A DNA stretch of 64,000 nt from an uncultured SAR116 cluster alpha proteobacterium (GCA_902622875.1 CACNRW010000001.1:62001-126000); one strand, 5' to 3'. Shown: positions 38,764-50,460, numbered from the stretch's first letter. A program made the numbers and translations. Notes: generated from the letters alone by a model not told the origin.

Positions 38764-40008
38764 ATGTTAACCAACATCAAAAATATTTTTGTAAAAATAA
38801 TTTTTAATTTATGCTTAATTTATAGTTTGATTTATTTTATTTTTCCTTCTTTTGCCTTTGAAAGAAATAATGATTGGAAAGACGTTTTAAAAAAAGCATA
38901 TGGACAGACTATATATTTTCATGCATGGGGTGGAGCTAAAAATATTAACTCTTATATAAGATGGGCTTCAAGTGAAGTAAAAAAGAAATATAATATTACT
39001 ATTAAACACGTAAAGGTTTCTGACACAGCAAATGTTGTCTCAAAAATTTTATCCGAAAAGAATGTTAATAAAAATAATAATGGTACAGTTGATTTAGTAT
39101 GGATAAATGGTGAGAATTTTTCATTAATGAAAACTAATAACTTATTATTCAGTGAAAGATGGATTTTTGATTTACCTAACTCAAAATTTTTAGACTTTAG
39201 CAATAATCCAAGTTTGCTAAATGACTTTGGGATACCTACCGATGGTATGGAGATGCCATGGGGAGTTTCTCAGTTAAATTTCTATTATGATACTAAATAT
39301 ATAAATTCACCACCCAGATCTGCACTAGAATTAAAAGAATACATTATGAAAAATAAAGGAAGATTTACTTTCCCACAGCCACCTGACTTTGTAGGTACAA
39401 GTTTCTTAAAGCAAATTTTAATTGAATTAATTTCAGATAAAAGTTTATTAAAATCGAAGTATGTTCCTCATGAACATGAAAAAGAGCTTGACCCTTTATG
39501 GCAATGGCTAGACGAGGTAACCTCTCACTTTTGGAGAAATGGAAAAAATTACCCTTCAAACTATTTGGCTATGACAGAATTGGTAGCAGAAAGAGAAATA
39601 GATTTTGGAATGGCATTTAATATTGCACATGCTTCAAATTCTATATCTGAAGGCAAACTTTCAAATTCTGTAAGGAGTTATATCCATAAAAAAGGTACAC
39701 TAGCTAATGTTCATTTTGTAGCTATACCATATAATTCCTCTAATAAAGCTGCATCTAAAGTCTTTGTAGATTTTTTAATTTCGCCCGAAGCCCAAATAAA
39801 AAAACAGAACAAAGAATTTTGGGGTGATCCAAGCGTAATATCCATAAATAAATTAAGTCAAAAGTGGAAAAAAAAATTTTTAATGCTTCCAAGAGGCGTT
39901 GCAACACTTACTAATGAAGATTTAAAAATGAAGCTTGAGGAACCTCATCCTTCTTGGGTAAAAGTTATTGAAGATAAATGGATTAAAAAATATGGGTCTA
40001 GCGATTAA
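38764..40008 (+). CDS. YnjB-like ABC transporter substrate-binding protein
   Basis: A 414-aa exported solute-binding protein. The N-terminus has a signal peptide (FNLCLIYSLIYFIFPSFAFE). The mature part begins with 'QTIYFHAWGGAKNINSYIRW', and contains 'VDLVWINGENFSLMKTN', 'MPWGVSQLNFYYDTKYI' and 'AIPYNSSNKAASKVFVDFLI', the layout of COG4134 (YnjB) binding proteins. Uptake of thiamine or related compounds has been suggested for YnjBCD; the substrate here is open. A clear AAAGGA lies before ATG 38764, and the permease gene follows after 7 bases. Confidence 0.82.
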   Translation: MLTNIKNIFVKIIFNLCLIYSLIYFIFPSFAFERNNDWKDVLKKAYGQTIYFHAWGGAKNINSYIRWASSEVKKKYNITIKHVKVSDTANVVSKILSEKNVNKNNNGTVDLVWINGENFSLMKTNNLLFSERWIFDLPNSKFLDFSNNPSLLNDFGIPTDGMEMPWGVSQLNFYYDTKYINSPPRSALELKEYIMKNKGRFTFPQPPDFVGTSFLKQILIELISDKSLLKSKYVPHEHEKELDPLWQWLDEVTSHFWRNGKNYPSNYLAMTELVAEREIDFGMAFNIAHASNSISEGKLSNSVRSYIHKKGTLANVHFVAIPYNSSNKAASKVFVDFLISPEAQIKKQNKEFWGDPSVISINKLSQKWKKKFLMLPRGVATLTNEDLKMKLEEPHPSWVKVIEDKWIKKYGSSD

Positions 40009-40015
40009 AATGTAA

Positions 40016-41701
40016 ATGGCATCAATTATTTATGGACAAATAGCTAAGATCATAGTTATTTTTATTGCAACGTTAGCAATAATTCCAATTATTTCGGGGT
40101 TTTTTGGTTTCTTTTTACCATCTTTTGGTTATTTTCCTATCTTAGGTAAAAATGAATTCAATTTAAATTATTTTTATTTATCATTCAGCATTCCAGGCAT
40201 TTCAAAATCTATAACACTTTCATTTTTTACTGGTTTAGGTTCAACTCTATTAGCTTTATTTTTTTCGCAAGTTATACTTTTATATCTATTTAAAACAAGA
40301 GTCTATAATTACATAAAAATAATAATATCACCTTTATTAGCATTACCTCATATTACAATGGCTATTGGATTGATATTTATTTTTTCACCAAGTGGCTTGT
40401 TTTTTAGGTTGATTTCACCTTGGTTAACAGAATTTGAAAGACCTCCAAATATTTTTATAATGCCAGATGACTATGGATTTTTTTTAATTTTAGGACTTGT
40501 TTTAAAAGAAATTCCTTTTTTTATTTTAGTTTCTTTAGCTGCTTTACAAGAATTTTCTGCAAGAAAAATATTTGATCTAGGCAGATCTCTTCAAAATTCT
40601 AATTTTTCATCATGGTGCATTTTAATTTTTCCATTAATATATAAAAAAATTAGATTAGTAATTTTTATTGTAATTGCATTCACAGCATCTGTTGTTGATA
40701 TGTCATTAATTTTGGCTCCATCTACTCCATCTACTTTAGCAATTAGAATTTTACAAACTTACCAATCTTCTGACGCTGACTCACTTTTCATTGCTTCAAA
40801 TTTAGCTTTAATACAATTATTTATAATTATAATCTTATTACTATTTTGGATGATTTTAGAAAAAATAGTTAGCCATAAGTTATTTTTTATTTTTTTCATG
40901 AAAATTTTGTCATTTAAAATTTTTTTTATAAAAAAATTATTGTTTATAACAAGTTTAATATTTTTTTTCTTGTCAGTTTTAGGTATAATTTCTTCTTTGC
41001 TATGGGGTTTTAGTCAAAATTGGTATTTTCCTAATTTTTTTCCTAAGAACATTACTTTTGATGTTTTTACAAATTTTTATAATGAAAATAGATTTATAAT
41101 ATTTATTTCTATTTTTATATCTTTCATTGTTTCACTAATTTCCTCTTTAATAACAATTATCTGGGTAGAATTAATAGATATTTTAAAAATAAAAAAATCA
41201 TTTTTAGAATGGATTATCTTTATTCCTCTATTTATACCTCAAATATCTTTTTTAGTTGGTATACAAAGTTTTATGATATTTTTTAACTTTGACAGCTATT
41301 TAGTTTCCTTAATAATTATACAATTATTTTATGTTATTCCTTATAATTTTATAATATTGGCACCATCCTTAAGAGAAATCCAAAAAGATTTAATTATAGT
41401 TGCGACTTCTCTAGGCAAAAATAGATTTCAGAGGTTAATAAATATTAAGATACCAATTGTTATGTCTTCTTTGTTAACATCATTCGCTATAGGAATGCTT
41501 GTTTCATTTTCTCTCTACACACCAGTTTATTTTATTGGTGCAGGAAGAGTTACCACTCTAACTGTAGAGGCTGTGAACTTAGCCTTAAGTGGTTCAAGGC
41601 AAGATCTAGGAGTAGCAACTTTTTTTCAGATATTAATACCAATCTTAATATTAATTAGTGTGGCTTATTTTAATAAGAAAATGATTAAATGGAGATTGTA
41701 A
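40016..41701 (+). CDS. YnjC-like double ABC transporter permease
   Basis: A 561-aa, extremely hydrophobic protein with about 12 membrane helices in two tandem binding-protein-dependent permease halves (about 1-290 and 310-561). The EAA-type loops that touch the ATPase are visible as 'ARKIFDLGRSLQNSNFSSW' in the first half and 'LIIVATSLGKNRFQRLINIK' in the second. The fused two-half arrangement is that of YnjC and ThiP. No ATPase gene follows; the next gene is a DJ-1-like protein behind its own promoter. The ATP-binding partner must be coded elsewhere. Confidence 0.84.
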   Translation: MASIIYGQIAKIIVIFIATLAIIPIISGFFGFFLPSFGYFPILGKNEFNLNYFYLSFSIPGISKSITLSFFTGLGSTLLALFFSQVILLYLFKTRVYNYIKIIISPLLALPHITMAIGLIFIFSPSGLFFRLISPWLTEFERPPNIFIMPDDYGFFLILGLVLKEIPFFILVSLAALQEFSARKIFDLGRSLQNSNFSSWCILIFPLIYKKIRLVIFIVIAFTASVVDMSLILAPSTPSTLAIRILQTYQSSDADSLFIASNLALIQLFIIIILLLFWMILEKIVSHKLFFIFFMKILSFKIFFIKKLLFITSLIFFFLSVLGIISSLLWGFSQNWYFPNFFPKNITFDVFTNFYNENRFIIFISIFISFIVSLISSLITIIWVELIDILKIKKSFLEWIIFIPLFIPQISFLVGIQSFMIFFNFDSYLVSLIIIQLFYVIPYNFIILAPSLREIQKDLIIVATSLGKNRFQRLINIKIPIVMSSLLTSFAIGMLVSFSLYTPVYFIGAGRVTTLTVEAVNLALSGSRQDLGVATFFQILIPILILISVAYFNKKMIKWRL

Positions 41702-41716
41702 ATTTATTTAGTTTAC

Positions 41717-41745
41717 TTGATAACCTAAGTTAAATCTTTTATAGA
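41717..41745 (+). promoter_or_regulatory. Candidate sigma-70 promoter of the DJ-1-like gene
   Basis: TTGATA (41717-41722) and TATAGA (41740-41745) are 17 bases apart. They sit between the permease stop and the AGGAG ribosome-binding site of the DJ-1/PfpI-like gene. Confidence 0.55.
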
Positions 41746-41774
41746 ACGTAAATATAATAATTTAGGAGAATGTT

Positions 41775-42332
41775 TTGTCTGTAACTTCCGCTTTTAAAGG
41801 TAAAAAATTTGCTATTATGGTTGCTAGCGGTTTTAATGAAGAGCAATTTTTAATAATACAAAAAACAATATTAGCTGCAGAAGGCTCCTATACTATTGTT
41901 TCAAGAGACATAGGAACGACGAATGGATGGGCTTCTGAAAAATGGGGATTGTCTTACCCAGTAGACTTACCTGTTTCTGAAACGTTAGCGATAGACTTTG
42001 ACGCCTTAATAGTACCTGGTGGAGCAAATCAGATTGAGACGCTAAGCAATGACCTTCACGTAAGAAGAATTTTGAGGGCTTTTCTTAGAGAAAATGAACC
42101 AGTAGCACTAGCTGGAGTTTCAACTATGTTATTAACTACTATTGATGCTGCCAAAGGTAGAAAAATTGCTGCATCAGATGCTGACAGTGCTCTTTTAATT
42201 GCTGCTGGAGCAGAAATCTTAAACAGGCCAACAGTAAGAGATAAAAACTTAATTAGTGCAACTAGTGGAGAAGCCGGAATTTCAGATCTTTTGGAAATGT
42301 TAGCGCAAGCCATCAATGAAAATAAAAATTAG
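41775..42332 (+). CDS. DJ-1/PfpI-family protein without cysteine
   Basis: A 185-aa protein with the DJ-1/PfpI fold: 'FAIMVASGFNEEQFLIIQKT' with the conserved Glu, 'DFDALIVPGGANQIETL' and the region 'VALAGVSTMLLTTIDAAKG', where the family has its nucleophilic Cys ('ICHG' type). Here that position is not Cys and the whole protein contains none, so it cannot act by the usual thiol mechanism. It may resemble the catalase C-terminal DJ-1-like domains. The start is TTG 41775: TAGGAG is 6 bases upstream, and the ATG at 41770 runs into a stop after four codons. DUF1289 and aspS follow. Confidence 0.75.
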   Translation: MSVTSAFKGKKFAIMVASGFNEEQFLIIQKTILAAEGSYTIVSRDIGTTNGWASEKWGLSYPVDLPVSETLAIDFDALIVPGGANQIETLSNDLHVRRILRAFLRENEPVALAGVSTMLLTTIDAAKGRKIAASDADSALLIAAGAEILNRPTVRDKNLISATSGEAGISDLLEMLAQAINENKN

Positions 42333-42345
42333 TAAAGGAAGCTTA

Positions 42346-42531
42346 GTGAATAAAAAAAATGTAATTAGTCCTTGTGTGGGGGTCTGTTCAATTGATCTTG
42401 AAAGTGGCTTATGTATTGGATGTCTAAGATCTTCTTCTGAAATTGCTAAATGGCCACAGATAAATAGTCAAACAGCTCTTAAAATTATGAAAAAAATAAA
42501 AAATAGATCTATTGCAAAAAAATTGGATTAA
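42346..42531 (+). CDS. DUF1289 small Fe-S-like cysteine motif protein
   Basis: A short protein with SPCVGVCSIDLESGLCIGCL followed by 'SSEIAKWPQ', the complete DUF1289 signature of four cysteines and a Trp. Such proteins (about 60-70 aa) are widespread in proteobacteria and of unknown role; the cysteine spacing suggests a metal site. The ORF track starts at ATG 42316 inside the previous gene; GTG 42346 has AAAGGAAG just upstream and removes a basic leader not seen in the family, so I prefer it. It lies 18 bases before aspS. Confidence 0.82.
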   Translation: MNKKNVISPCVGVCSIDLESGLCIGCLRSSSEIAKWPQINSQTALKIMKKIKNRSIAKKLD

Positions 42532-42549
42532 ATTTTAGGAAAAAATATT

Positions 42550-44328
42550 ATGCATAAATATAGAACTCACAAATGTCATGAATTAAGGATTGAAAACGTC
42601 CAAGAAAGTGTGAAACTCTCAGGCTGGGTTCATAGAAAGAGAGACCATGGCCAATTGATCTTTATAGATTTAAGAGATCATTATGGTTTAACACAAGTTG
42701 TTGTTGATTCATCAAACAAACACTTTTGTACTATTGAGAATATATCTCTAGAGAGCGTTGTTACAATAAGTGGAACAGTTGTTAAAAGATCTGAAGAAAC
42801 AATAAATAAAAATTTGCCAACAGGTAATGTAGAAGTAAATCTTTCTGACTTAAAAATAATCTCCAAATCAAATACATTACCACTACAGGTAAACTCAGAC
42901 GAAGACTATGGAGAAGAGACCAGACTAAAATTTCGATATTTAGATCTCAGGCGAAGTAGGCCTCACTCAAATATTATTTTAAGATCCAATGTAATTCAGA
43001 CTATTAGAAATAAAATGTTAGAAATGGGTTTCATTGAATTTCAAACTCCTATTCTAACTGCTTCCAGCCCAGAAGGAGCTAGAGATTTTTTAGTACCTTC
43101 TAGGTTGAATAAGGGCAAGTTTTATGCTTTACCACAAGCACCTCAGCAGTTTAAACAGCTTATAATGGTTTCAGGTTTTGATAAATATTTTCAAATTGCA
43201 CCTTGTTTTAGAGATGAAGATAGTAGAGCCGACAGGTCTCCAGGAGAATTCTATCAACTAGATTTAGAAATGTCTTATGTAGAACAAGAAGATGTTTTTC
43301 AGGCTGTTGAACCAGTTATAAGAGAAGTTTTTACAAAATTCTCTAATAGAAAAATCGAAGATGTTTTCCCAAAAGTTACTTATAAGGATTCAATGTTAAA
43401 ATATGGAAATGATAAACCTGACTTGCGCTTTTCTCTTGAAATTAGAGATGTCACTGAATTTTTTGCAAATTCTGACTTTACCATTTTTGCAAAATCCATT
43501 GAAAATGGTGCAATAGTAAGAGCAATACCTGGTCCTCATTGTGGTACCAGGTCTGTTGCTGATAGAATGAATAGTTGGGCTCAAAGTGAAGGAGCACCGG
43601 GGATGGCTTATATAATTTTTGGCGAAGAAACTGCAAAAGGTCCTATTGCAAATGCATTGGGCATTGATAAGTCATTAAAGATGAAAGATTTATTTGATCT
43701 TAAAGATGGTGATGCTTTATTTTTTTCGTGTGCGCATGAAAATGAAGCAGCAATTTTAGCAGGTAAAGCAAGAGTTAAGATTGCAACTGACAGAGAATTA
43801 ATAAAGCACGACACCTTTAAATTTTGTTGGGTGGTGGATTATCCAATGTATGAAAAAGATGACAAAACCGGTGAAATAGAATTTTCACATAATCCATTTT
43901 CTATGCCACAAGGCGGAATGGATGCTCTTTTAAATAAAGACCCACTAGAAATATTAGCCTATCAATACGACTTAGTCTGTAATGGAATTGAACTTTCATC
44001 TGGCGCAATACGAAATCATGTGCCTGAAATCATGTATAAAGCTTTTGAAATTGCAGGTCACAAACCTGAAGTAGTAGACAACAAATTCCCTGGTATGATT
44101 AATGCCTTTAAATTCGGAGCACCGCCCCACGGAGGAATAGCCCCTGGAATAGACAGAATCGTAATGTTATTAGCGGATGAACCAAATATTAGAGAAGTGA
44201 TTTTATTTCCAATGACAGGAAAAGCAGAAGACTTAATGATGAATGCCCCCAATGAAATTAACGATGCACAACTTAAGGAACTTGGAATAAGATTAGAGAA
44301 GAAAACCAAAGTCAATCAAGTTTTGTAA
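42550..44328 (+). CDS. aspS: Aspartyl-tRNA synthetase
   Basis: A class IIb synthetase that charges tRNA-Asp (and in many Alphaproteobacteria also tRNA-Asn). The N-terminal OB-fold has [20 protein letters not shown]. Motif 2 is [19 protein letters not shown]-, followed by '[12 protein letters not shown]'. The bacterial insertion domain is present, and motif 3 is [20 protein letters not shown] near residue 535. Length 592 aa is typical. ATG 42550 is preceded by TTAGGAAAAA. It meets ctaA tail to tail with a 17-base overlap. Confidence 0.96.
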   Translation: MHKYRTHKCHELRIENVQESVKLSGWVHRKRDHGQLIFIDLRDHYGLTQVVVDSSNKHFCTIENISLESVVTISGTVVKRSEETINKNLPTGNVEVNLSDLKIISKSNTLPLQVNSDEDYGEETRLKFRYLDLRRSRPHSNIILRSNVIQTIRNKMLEMGFIEFQTPILTASSPEGARDFLVPSRLNKGKFYALPQAPQQFKQLIMVSGFDKYFQIAPCFRDEDSRADRSPGEFYQLDLEMSYVEQEDVFQAVEPVIREVFTKFSNRKIEDVFPKVTYKDSMLKYGNDKPDLRFSLEIRDVTEFFANSDFTIFAKSIENGAIVRAIPGPHCGTRSVADRMNSWAQSEGAPGMAYIIFGEETAKGPIANALGIDKSLKMKDLFDLKDGDALFFSCAHENEAAILAGKARVKIATDRELIKHDTFKFCWVVDYPMYEKDDKTGEIEFSHNPFSMPQGGMDALLNKDPLEILAYQYDLVCNGIELSSGAIRNHVPEIMYKAFEIAGHKPEVVDNKFPGMINAFKFGAPPHGGIAPGIDRIVMLLADEPNIREVILFPMTGKAEDLMMNAPNEINDAQLKELGIRLEKKTKVNQVL

Positions 44329-45325
44329 TTAAATTAAGTCTATGCATGGAACATATTAATGAGATAAATAAAATAACAGCACCTGTTTGATGCATTGCCC
44401 CTAAATACACAGGTACCATATTTATTAGTGTTGCAATGCCTAATAAGAATTGTGAACATACTATTACGGATATGAACAAAGATATTTTTTTAACTTTATT
44501 ATCGACGCTTTTAAAATAATACCTATAACAATAGAAAAGAATACATAAAGTAGTAAACAAAGCTAAATGTCTATGGTGAAATTGAGCAGATGCAGGATTT
44601 TCAAAGGGATCTAATAATTTATATTCACCATAATTTTCAGGTATTAAACTGTCTCCCATAAAAGGATACTCATTATACATTAAACCAGCATCCATGCCTG
44701 CAACAAAAGCGCCAGCAATTATAGTAATAAATAATATAGAAAACGTAAATAAACTAAAATCTGGCTTGATTTGGGAAACACCCTCTTTAACATCAAGATA
44801 AACCCAAATTAAAAGAAAAAGAATTAATAGAGCATTAGATAAATGAATTGCCAGACGATATTGGGAAACAGTTGGGTCATTTACTAGTCCAGACTTAACC
44901 ATCCACCAACCTATAAAGCCTTGTAAACCACCTAAAAACAAGATTAAAAATAGTTTTGATAATACCGATTTTGGTATTTTTTTTATAATAATGAAAAATA
45001 ATAATGGAATTATAAAAACAATGCCTATTAACCTACCCCAAAGCCTATGAAAATATTCCCAAAAAAATATTTCCTTAAAATCATTTAAGCTCATTCCTTT
45101 ATTTTTTAAAATATACTCTGGAGTATTCATATATAATTCAAATACTCTAATCCATTCAATATGCGTAATTGGTGGTAAAAATCCCCAAAGAGGACGCCAT
45201 TCCACCATTGATAAGCCTGAGTCAGTTAATCGTGTAATTCCTCCAATGAGAATCATGATTATGACCATTATTATGGTTAACAATAACCAAGTATTTACTT
45301 GTCTATAATATAGGTTGGATAGCAT
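44312..45325 (-). CDS. ctaA: Heme A synthase CtaA (COX15 type)
   Basis: CtaA oxidises heme O to heme A for cytochrome c oxidase. The 337-aa protein has about eight membrane helices and the four heme-binding His regions: '[14 protein letters not shown]', '[15 protein letters not shown]', '[13 protein letters not shown]' and '[12 protein letters not shown]'. The N-terminal block '[20 protein letters not shown]' is a signature of the alphaproteobacterial/mitochondrial COX15 type. It implies an aa3-type oxidase elsewhere in the genome. The gene is transcribed away from groES. Confidence 0.94.
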   Translation of the reverse strand: MLSNLYYRQVNTWLLLTIIMVIIMILIGGITRLTDSGLSMVEWRPLWGFLPPITHIEWIRVFELYMNTPEYILKNKGMSLNDFKEIFFWEYFHRLWGRLIGIVFIIPLLFFIIIKKIPKSVLSKLFLILFLGGLQGFIGWWMVKSGLVNDPTVSQYRLAIHLSNALLILFLLIWVYLDVKEGVSQIKPDFSLFTFSILFITIIAGAFVAGMDAGLMYNEYPFMGDSLIPENYGEYKLLDPFENPASAQFHHRHLALFTTLCILFYCYRYYFKSVDNKVKKISLFISVIVCSQFLLGIATLINMVPVYLGAMHQTGAVILFISLICSMHRLNLITKLD

Positions 45326-45405
45326 TTTGATACATTATTATGATTAAGATTTGTATGTGTGAATTAATTTAAAAAAAACAATATTAAAAAAAATTTTATT
45401 TTTGT

Positions 45406-45433
45406 CTTGAAAGTTAACAATAAAACATTATTT
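45406..45433 (+). promoter_or_regulatory. Possible heat-shock (sigma-32-like) promoter of groESL
   Basis: CTTGAAA (45406-45412) matches a sigma-32 -35 element. The -10 side is the weak CATTATT (starting 45426), close to but not matching the consensus. An inverted repeat, TTAACAATAAA (45414-45424) and TTTATTGTTTAA (45453-45464), overlaps and follows it. No CIRCE operator (TTAGCACTC/GAGTGCTAA) is present, so HrcA control is not supported. Confidence 0.4.
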
Positions 45434-45493
45434 AAACTTCATCAATAATGGATTTATTGTTTAATTTTAACTTTTTTATAAGGGAGATGAGGC

Positions 45494-45781
45494 ATGAAGT
45501 TTAGGCCACTTCACGATAGAGTTGTAGTTGAGCGACTAGAAGCTGAAGAAAAAACTGCTAGTGGAATAATAATTCCAGATTCAGCACAAGAGAAGCCAAT
45601 GCAAGGTAAAATTATCGCAGCGGGATCTGGTGCTCGTGACGAAACGGGTAAAGTTCAACCTTTGGACGTTAAAGATGGTGATGTTGTACTTTTTGGAAAA
45701 TGGTCCGGCACTGAAGTCAAGCTCGATGGTAAAGATCTATTGATCATGAAAGAAAGCGATATTATGGGAATAATGGGTTAA
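45494..45781 (+). CDS. groES: Co-chaperonin GroES
   Basis: GroES caps the GroEL ring during protein folding. The 95-aa product starts [20 protein letters not shown] and contains the mobile loop '[20 protein letters not shown]' and the C-terminal '[13 protein letters not shown]', all diagnostic. A strong AAGGGAGATGA ribosome-binding stretch lies before ATG 45494. groEL follows after 51 bases. Confidence 0.98.
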   Translation: MKFRPLHDRVVVERLEAEEKTASGIIIPDSAQEKPMQGKIIAAGSGARDETGKVQPLDVKDGDVVLFGKWSGTEVKLDGKDLLIMKESDIMGIMG

Positions 45782-45820
45782 TTATTCTCTGGATTAAATA
45801 ATAATTACTTTATAATTTGA

Positions 45821-47512
<1,692 letters not shown>

Positions 47513-47536
47513 CCAAAATCTCTATTATAACTCTAT

Positions 47537-47569
47537 AACACCTCTAATTAATATTAGAGGTGTTTTTTT
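47537..47569 (+). terminator. Rho-independent terminator after groEL
   Basis: CACCTCTAAT (47539-47548) pairs with ATTAGAGGTG (47553-47562) around TAAT and is followed by a run of seven T. It lies 25 bases behind the groEL stop and separates groESL from lysK. Confidence 0.93.
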
Positions 47570-47645
47570 ATGTCTAGATGTTTATAAATTGTTGCTTACA
47601 TGACTTAACTGATATAGCTATATTATAAAATTATGAGAGTAAATT

Positions 47646-49247
47646 ATGAACAACTCTGAATTACAAAAACTTGCTGAAAAATCAAATTCTTGGCCTTTTG
47701 TAGAAGCAAGAAATTTAAGGGATAGATTAAATCAAATAGGAAGCAAGTCGGGGGAAAAAAATGAATCTCCAGTTTTATTCGAGACTGGATATGGTCCTTC
47801 TGGATTACCCCACATAGGGACTTTTGGAGAAGTGGCTAGGACTAACATAGTACGTTTTGCCTTTCAAACTTTAACAGGGAAAAATACAAAATTAATTTGT
47901 TTTTCAGATGATATGGACGGATTTCGTAAAGTTCCTGAGAATGTTCCTAATAAGTCTTTGCTAAAAAATTACATAGATCATCCACTCACGAATGTTCCAG
48001 ATCCATTTGAAAAGTTTGACAGTTTTGGAGCTCACAATAATTCTAAACTAAAAGAATTTTTGGATCGTTTCAGTTTTGAGTATGAATTTATATCCGCAAC
48101 TAACTGCTACAGAAGTGGTAAGTTTGATAATGCTCTTAAAAAGATTTTATTACATTACGAGGATATTAAAAATATAATCCTTCCCACCTTAGGAGAAGAA
48201 CGAAAAAAAACATATAGTCCATTCTTACCCATTTGTCCTAAATCAGGAAAAGTTTTACAGGTAAATATTACCTCTATTGATAATAAAAATAGTACAGTTA
48301 CTTATTTTGACGAAGATTCAAAAACAACAGTAACAGTATCTATCCTAGGTGGCGCCTGCAAGTTACAATGGAAATGCGATTGGGCAATGCGTTGGCTTGC
48401 CCTTGGAGTAGACTATGAGATGGCAGGAAAGGATTTGTCAGAAAGTGTAATTTTATCTAGTAAAATTTTACGAATTCTTGGATCTTCGCCACCATCTGGT
48501 TTTTCTTATGAACTTTTTCTAGACAATAATGGTGAGAAGATCTCAAAATCAAAAGGGAATGGATTATCTATTGAAGAATGGTTAAGATACGGCACAGCAG
48601 AATCTTTAAGTCTTTTTATGTACACAAATCCAAAGAGAGCTAAAAGACTTTTTTTTGACGTCATCCCAAAAACAACTGACGAATATTTTTCACATTTAAA
48701 AAAATATAATGACCAAACACATGATGAAAAAATTAATAATCCAGTTTGGCATATTCATAAAGGCTTACCAAAAATTAACAATTTACCAGTTTCTTACACC
48801 TTGTTACTAAATTTAGCATCAGTATGTCATGCAAATGATACGGATACTGTTTGGGGATATGTTTCAAACTATGCTTCAGACATAAAAAGAACAGATGAAC
48901 TAGAGGGGTTGATTAATTTGGCCGTTAATTTTTATAAAGAAATGATTGAGCCTCAAAAAAAATATAGATTACCTTCAGAGAAAGAAAAAAAAGGAATTAC
49001 AGAATTAGTGGAAATTTTATCAACTTTAGATAAAGAAACCTCATCAGACGAATTACAATCTATTATATTTTCCATAGGAAAAAAATTAGAATATCAAAAT
49101 TTACGTGACTGGTTTATGGGATTGTATGAAACTGTGTTGGGTCAACCAGAAGGTCCTAGAATGGGAAGTTTTATAAAACTTTATGGTATAGAGAAAACTA
49201 AAAAACTTTTAGAAAAAGTCATTAAAGGTAAATTAGTAAAAGAATAG
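47646..49247 (+). CDS. lysK: Lysyl-tRNA synthetase, class I
   Basis: This is the archaeal-type class I LysRS, found in Alphaproteobacteria and spirochetes in place of class II LysS. The HIGH-like motif is GPSGLPHIGTFGEVARTNIV at about residues 50-69, and the KMSKS-like motif is 'NNGEKISKSKGNGLSIEEWL' near residue 295. The zinc/anticodon-binding alpha-helical C-terminal half is present. Length 533 aa is typical. ATG 47646 follows AGAGTAAATT. pyrD follows after 7 bases. Confidence 0.95.
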   Translation: MNNSELQKLAEKSNSWPFVEARNLRDRLNQIGSKSGEKNESPVLFETGYGPSGLPHIGTFGEVARTNIVRFAFQTLTGKNTKLICFSDDMDGFRKVPENVPNKSLLKNYIDHPLTNVPDPFEKFDSFGAHNNSKLKEFLDRFSFEYEFISATNCYRSGKFDNALKKILLHYEDIKNIILPTLGEERKKTYSPFLPICPKSGKVLQVNITSIDNKNSTVTYFDEDSKTTVTVSILGGACKLQWKCDWAMRWLALGVDYEMAGKDLSESVILSSKILRILGSSPPSGFSYELFLDNNGEKISKSKGNGLSIEEWLRYGTAESLSLFMYTNPKRAKRLFFDVIPKTTDEYFSHLKKYNDQTHDEKINNPVWHIHKGLPKINNLPVSYTLLLNLASVCHANDTDTVWGYVSNYASDIKRTDELEGLINLAVNFYKEMIEPQKKYRLPSEKEKKGITELVEILSTLDKETSSDELQSIIFSIGKKLEYQNLRDWFMGLYETVLGQPEGPRMGSFIKLYGIEKTKKLLEKVIKGKLVKE

Positions 49248-49254
49248 GTAAAGA

Positions 49255-50382
49255 ATGATTTGGAAATTTATTATTTTTCTTGTTAGAAAACTTGATCCAG
49301 AAATTGCTCATCAAATATCTTTAATTGCGTTGAAGTTAGGATTGCATCCAAGATTAAAGCGAATAGAGATTCCAGTTAAAATTAATAATTTAAATTTCTT
49401 TAATTTTCTTGGTGTTGCAGCAGGTTTTGATAAAAATGCACAGGTAATTGAAAAAATTCATTATTTAAATTTTGGACTTGCTGAAATTGGAACCATTACC
49501 CCATTACCACAATATGGAAACCCCAAACCAAGAATTTTCAGATTAGAAAAAGATCAAGCAATAATAAATAGAAATGGATTTAATAATTTGGGAATGGCGC
49601 AGGCTATAAAAAAGTTAAAACATTATAGAAAAAAATTTCCAGTTGGTAGCGATTTTGTTTTAGGTGTTAATATTGGACCAAACAAGGATAGCAATAATAG
49701 ATTTCAAGATTATGAAATACTTTCTAGAGGTTTGTCAGAGTTTGCCGATTATCTTACAATAAATATATCTTCCCCTAACACACCAAATTTAAGAGATTTT
49801 CATGAAATTGAAAACCTAGAAAAAGTCTTAATATCTGTAAAAAATGGTATCGCCAAATCTAAAAATATGGAGTTATATTTACCAATATTTCTTAAAATTT
49901 CTCCTGATATAAATGAACATAATTTGAATCTAATAATTGAAACCGCTAATAAAAATAATATTTCAGGTTTAATAGTTTCTAATACGACGGTGGATAGATA
50001 CAAATATCTTCATCCTGATAATTTGCATGAAGATGGTGGACTTTCTGGAAAACCACTTTTTAAAAAATCGACTACTTTTTTGGCTATAGCAAATAAAATC
50101 ATAAAACATAGAAAATATAATTTATATCTAATTGCTGCAGGTGGGGTGTTAGATGCTAAATCTGCATATGCTAAAATTTTATGTGGGGCTCATCTTGTCC
50201 AATTATATTCTTCTATGACATTTGATGGCCCTCTAATTGCAGACAAAATTTTAAAAGGACTACTGCAACTAATGAACAGAGACAATATAAGTTCAATTAC
50301 AGACGTAAGAGGATTGGTTGATAATCCTGATGCTGCTATGAAGATTGCTAATAATGGTCTTATAAACAATCTTCAAACTTAA
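49255..50382 (+). CDS. pyrD: Dihydroorotate dehydrogenase (quinone), class 2
   Basis: PyrD oxidises dihydroorotate to orotate in pyrimidine synthesis and passes electrons to the membrane quinone pool. The protein has the class 2 N-terminal helical extension (about residues 1-40, IWKFIIFLVRKLDPEIAHQI) that binds the membrane, then 'GVAAGFDKNAQVIEKI', 'IINRNGFNNLGM' and the active-site Ser in NISSPNTPNLRDF (about residue 170). FMN-binding 'GLSGKPLFKKSTTFLAI' and 'IAAGGVLDAKSAYAKILCGA' follow. Length 375 aa is normal. It lies directly behind lysK. Confidence 0.95.
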   Translation: MIWKFIIFLVRKLDPEIAHQISLIALKLGLHPRLKRIEIPVKINNLNFFNFLGVAAGFDKNAQVIEKIHYLNFGLAEIGTITPLPQYGNPKPRIFRLEKDQAIINRNGFNNLGMAQAIKKLKHYRKKFPVGSDFVLGVNIGPNKDSNNRFQDYEILSRGLSEFADYLTINISSPNTPNLRDFHEIENLEKVLISVKNGIAKSKNMELYLPIFLKISPDINEHNLNLIIETANKNNISGLIVSNTTVDRYKYLHPDNLHEDGGLSGKPLFKKSTTFLAIANKIIKHRKYNLYLIAAGGVLDAKSAYAKILCGAHLVQLYSSMTFDGPLIADKILKGLLQLMNRDNISSITDVRGLVDNPDAAMKIANNGLINNLQT

Positions 50383-50405
50383 ATTATTTTCTTTTTCCAT
50401 TTAAC

Positions 50406-50434
50406 TTGACCTTTTAAAAAGCATATTTTATAAA
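50406..50434 (+). promoter_or_regulatory. Sigma-70 promoter of rpmB
   Basis: TTGACC (50406-50411) and TATAAA (50429-50434) are exactly 17 bases apart, 27 bases before the rpmB ATG. This is among the best promoter matches in the window. Confidence 0.7.
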
Positions 50435-50460
50435 CATCTCATTATTTATAGGGATTAAAA

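Noticed and set aside
45340-45493. CIRCE/HrcA operator before groES
   Set aside because: Neither TTAGCACTC nor GAGTGCTAA, nor a close variant, is present.
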